This document shows positions 6,663 to 6,764 of a stretch of 6,764 bases of DNA, one piece after another. Source of the DNA: an uncultured Acetatifactor sp. (GTDB lineage: Bacteria > Bacillota > Clostridia > Lachnospirales > Lachnospiraceae). The notes beneath the pieces were generated by a model. It saw only the letters and a list, made by a program, of their open reading frames with translations, did no database searches and had not been told where the DNA came from. The DNA lies in the NCBI GenBank assembly GCA_948496895.1, contig CAOOJO010000146.1, positions 1-6,764 of the forward strand, given 5' to 3'. The translations under genes were made by a program, and so were the position numbers. Position 1 is the first letter of the stretch. Each line of letters opens with the position of its first letter.

Positions 6663-6668
6663 AAGGAG
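6663..6668 (+). promoter_or_regulatory. Ribosome binding site of the truncated gene after the permeases
   Basis: AAGGAG lies 8 nt before ATG 6677, in an AT-rich 38-nt linker after the second permease. I see no convincing promoter in the linker (TATAAA at 6656-6661 has no -35 partner at proper spacing), so the gene is probably co-transcribed with the permeases. Confidence 0.7.
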
Positions 6669-6676
6669 AATGAATT

Positions 6677-6718
6677 ATGAAGAAGAAAAGAATCTGTGCG
6701 TTACTATTGACAGCGGCC
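6677..6718 (+). CDS. Start of a probable solute-binding lipoprotein; only 14 genuine codons before the contig ends
   Basis: The reading frame begins MKKKRICALLLTAA: a lysine-rich start followed by a hydrophobic run, as in a signal peptide. A solute-binding lipoprotein directly after two CUT1 permeases is the usual gene order, so this is probably the transporter's substrate-binding protein, though no binding-domain sequence is present. Genomic sequence stops at 6718. The open frame continues to 6764 only through adapter sequence, and those residues must not be counted. Confidence 0.6.
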
Positions 6719-6764
6719 AGATCGGAAGAGCGTCGTGTAGGGAAAGAGTGTAGCTTCAGGTGTA
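6719..6764 (+). other. Illumina adapter read-through at the contig end (not genomic)
   Basis: From 6719 the sequence matches the TruSeq-type adapter that begins AGATCGGAAGAGCGTCG and runs 33 nt to 6751. An 8-nt segment AGCTTCAG (6752-6759) follows at the position of the i5 index, then GTGTA (6760-6764), the start of the P5 end. This recognition rests on memory of the standard adapter. Stem, index length and P5 continuation all fit. The first A (6719) could be genomic or the A-tail. Confidence 0.97.

Noticed and set aside
1..6764. tRNA, rRNA, CRISPR arrays, insertion sequences or toxin-antitoxin genes
   Set aside because: Nothing with the required repeats, cloverleaf, transposase motifs or small paired genes was seen on either strand.

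Overview
The window looks like the end of a short-read assembly contig from a moderately high-GC Clostridia-type Firmicute, most likely of the Lachnospiraceae kind. This is inferred from the gene types (YesM/YesN two-component pair, LplB/LplC-type CUT1 permeases, lipoprotein solute-binding proteins), strong AAGGAGG-type ribosome binding sites, GC-rich coding sequence with AT-rich promoters, and sigma-A-like -10 and -35 hexamers. No rRNA or other species marker is present, so genus is not assignable.

Layout. Positions 931 down to 1 (minus strand) hold most of a family 1 extracellular solute-binding lipoprotein, cut by the left edge. A 236-bp divergent intergenic region (932-1167) carries a good promoter for each direction. 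On the plus strand follow a YesM-type sensor histidine kinase (1168-3144) and, overlapping it by 26 nt, an AraC-type response regulator (3119-4660) closed by a small hairpin. A 136-bp gap (4661-4796) holds a promoter with a perfect TATAAT, no recognisable -35, and two near-identical direct repeats placed where an AraC-family activator would bind. Two sugar ABC permease genes follow (4797-5732 and 5745-6638). The first 14 codons of another gene (6677-6718) come next, probably the transporter's own solute-binding lipoprotein.

The last 46 bases (6719-6764) are not genomic. They match Illumina adapter read-through: adapter stem, an 8-nt index, then the start of the P5 end. Anything translated beyond 6718 is artefact.

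Proposed working of the locus: an extracellular carbohydrate, possibly presented by the divergent lipoprotein, is sensed by the kinase. The kinase phosphorylates the regulator at D55, and the regulator activates the permease/solute-binding-protein operon through the direct repeats near 4707-4741. No ATPase is encoded here, which is usual for CUT1 sugar importers in Firmicutes that share an MsmK/MsmX-type ATPase. The substrate cannot be told from the sequence.

I find no wholly new system. The points most worth a second look are the putative activator site, the adapter contamination, the possible solute-binding-protein/kinase sensing pair, and the kinase's unusual C-terminal tail.
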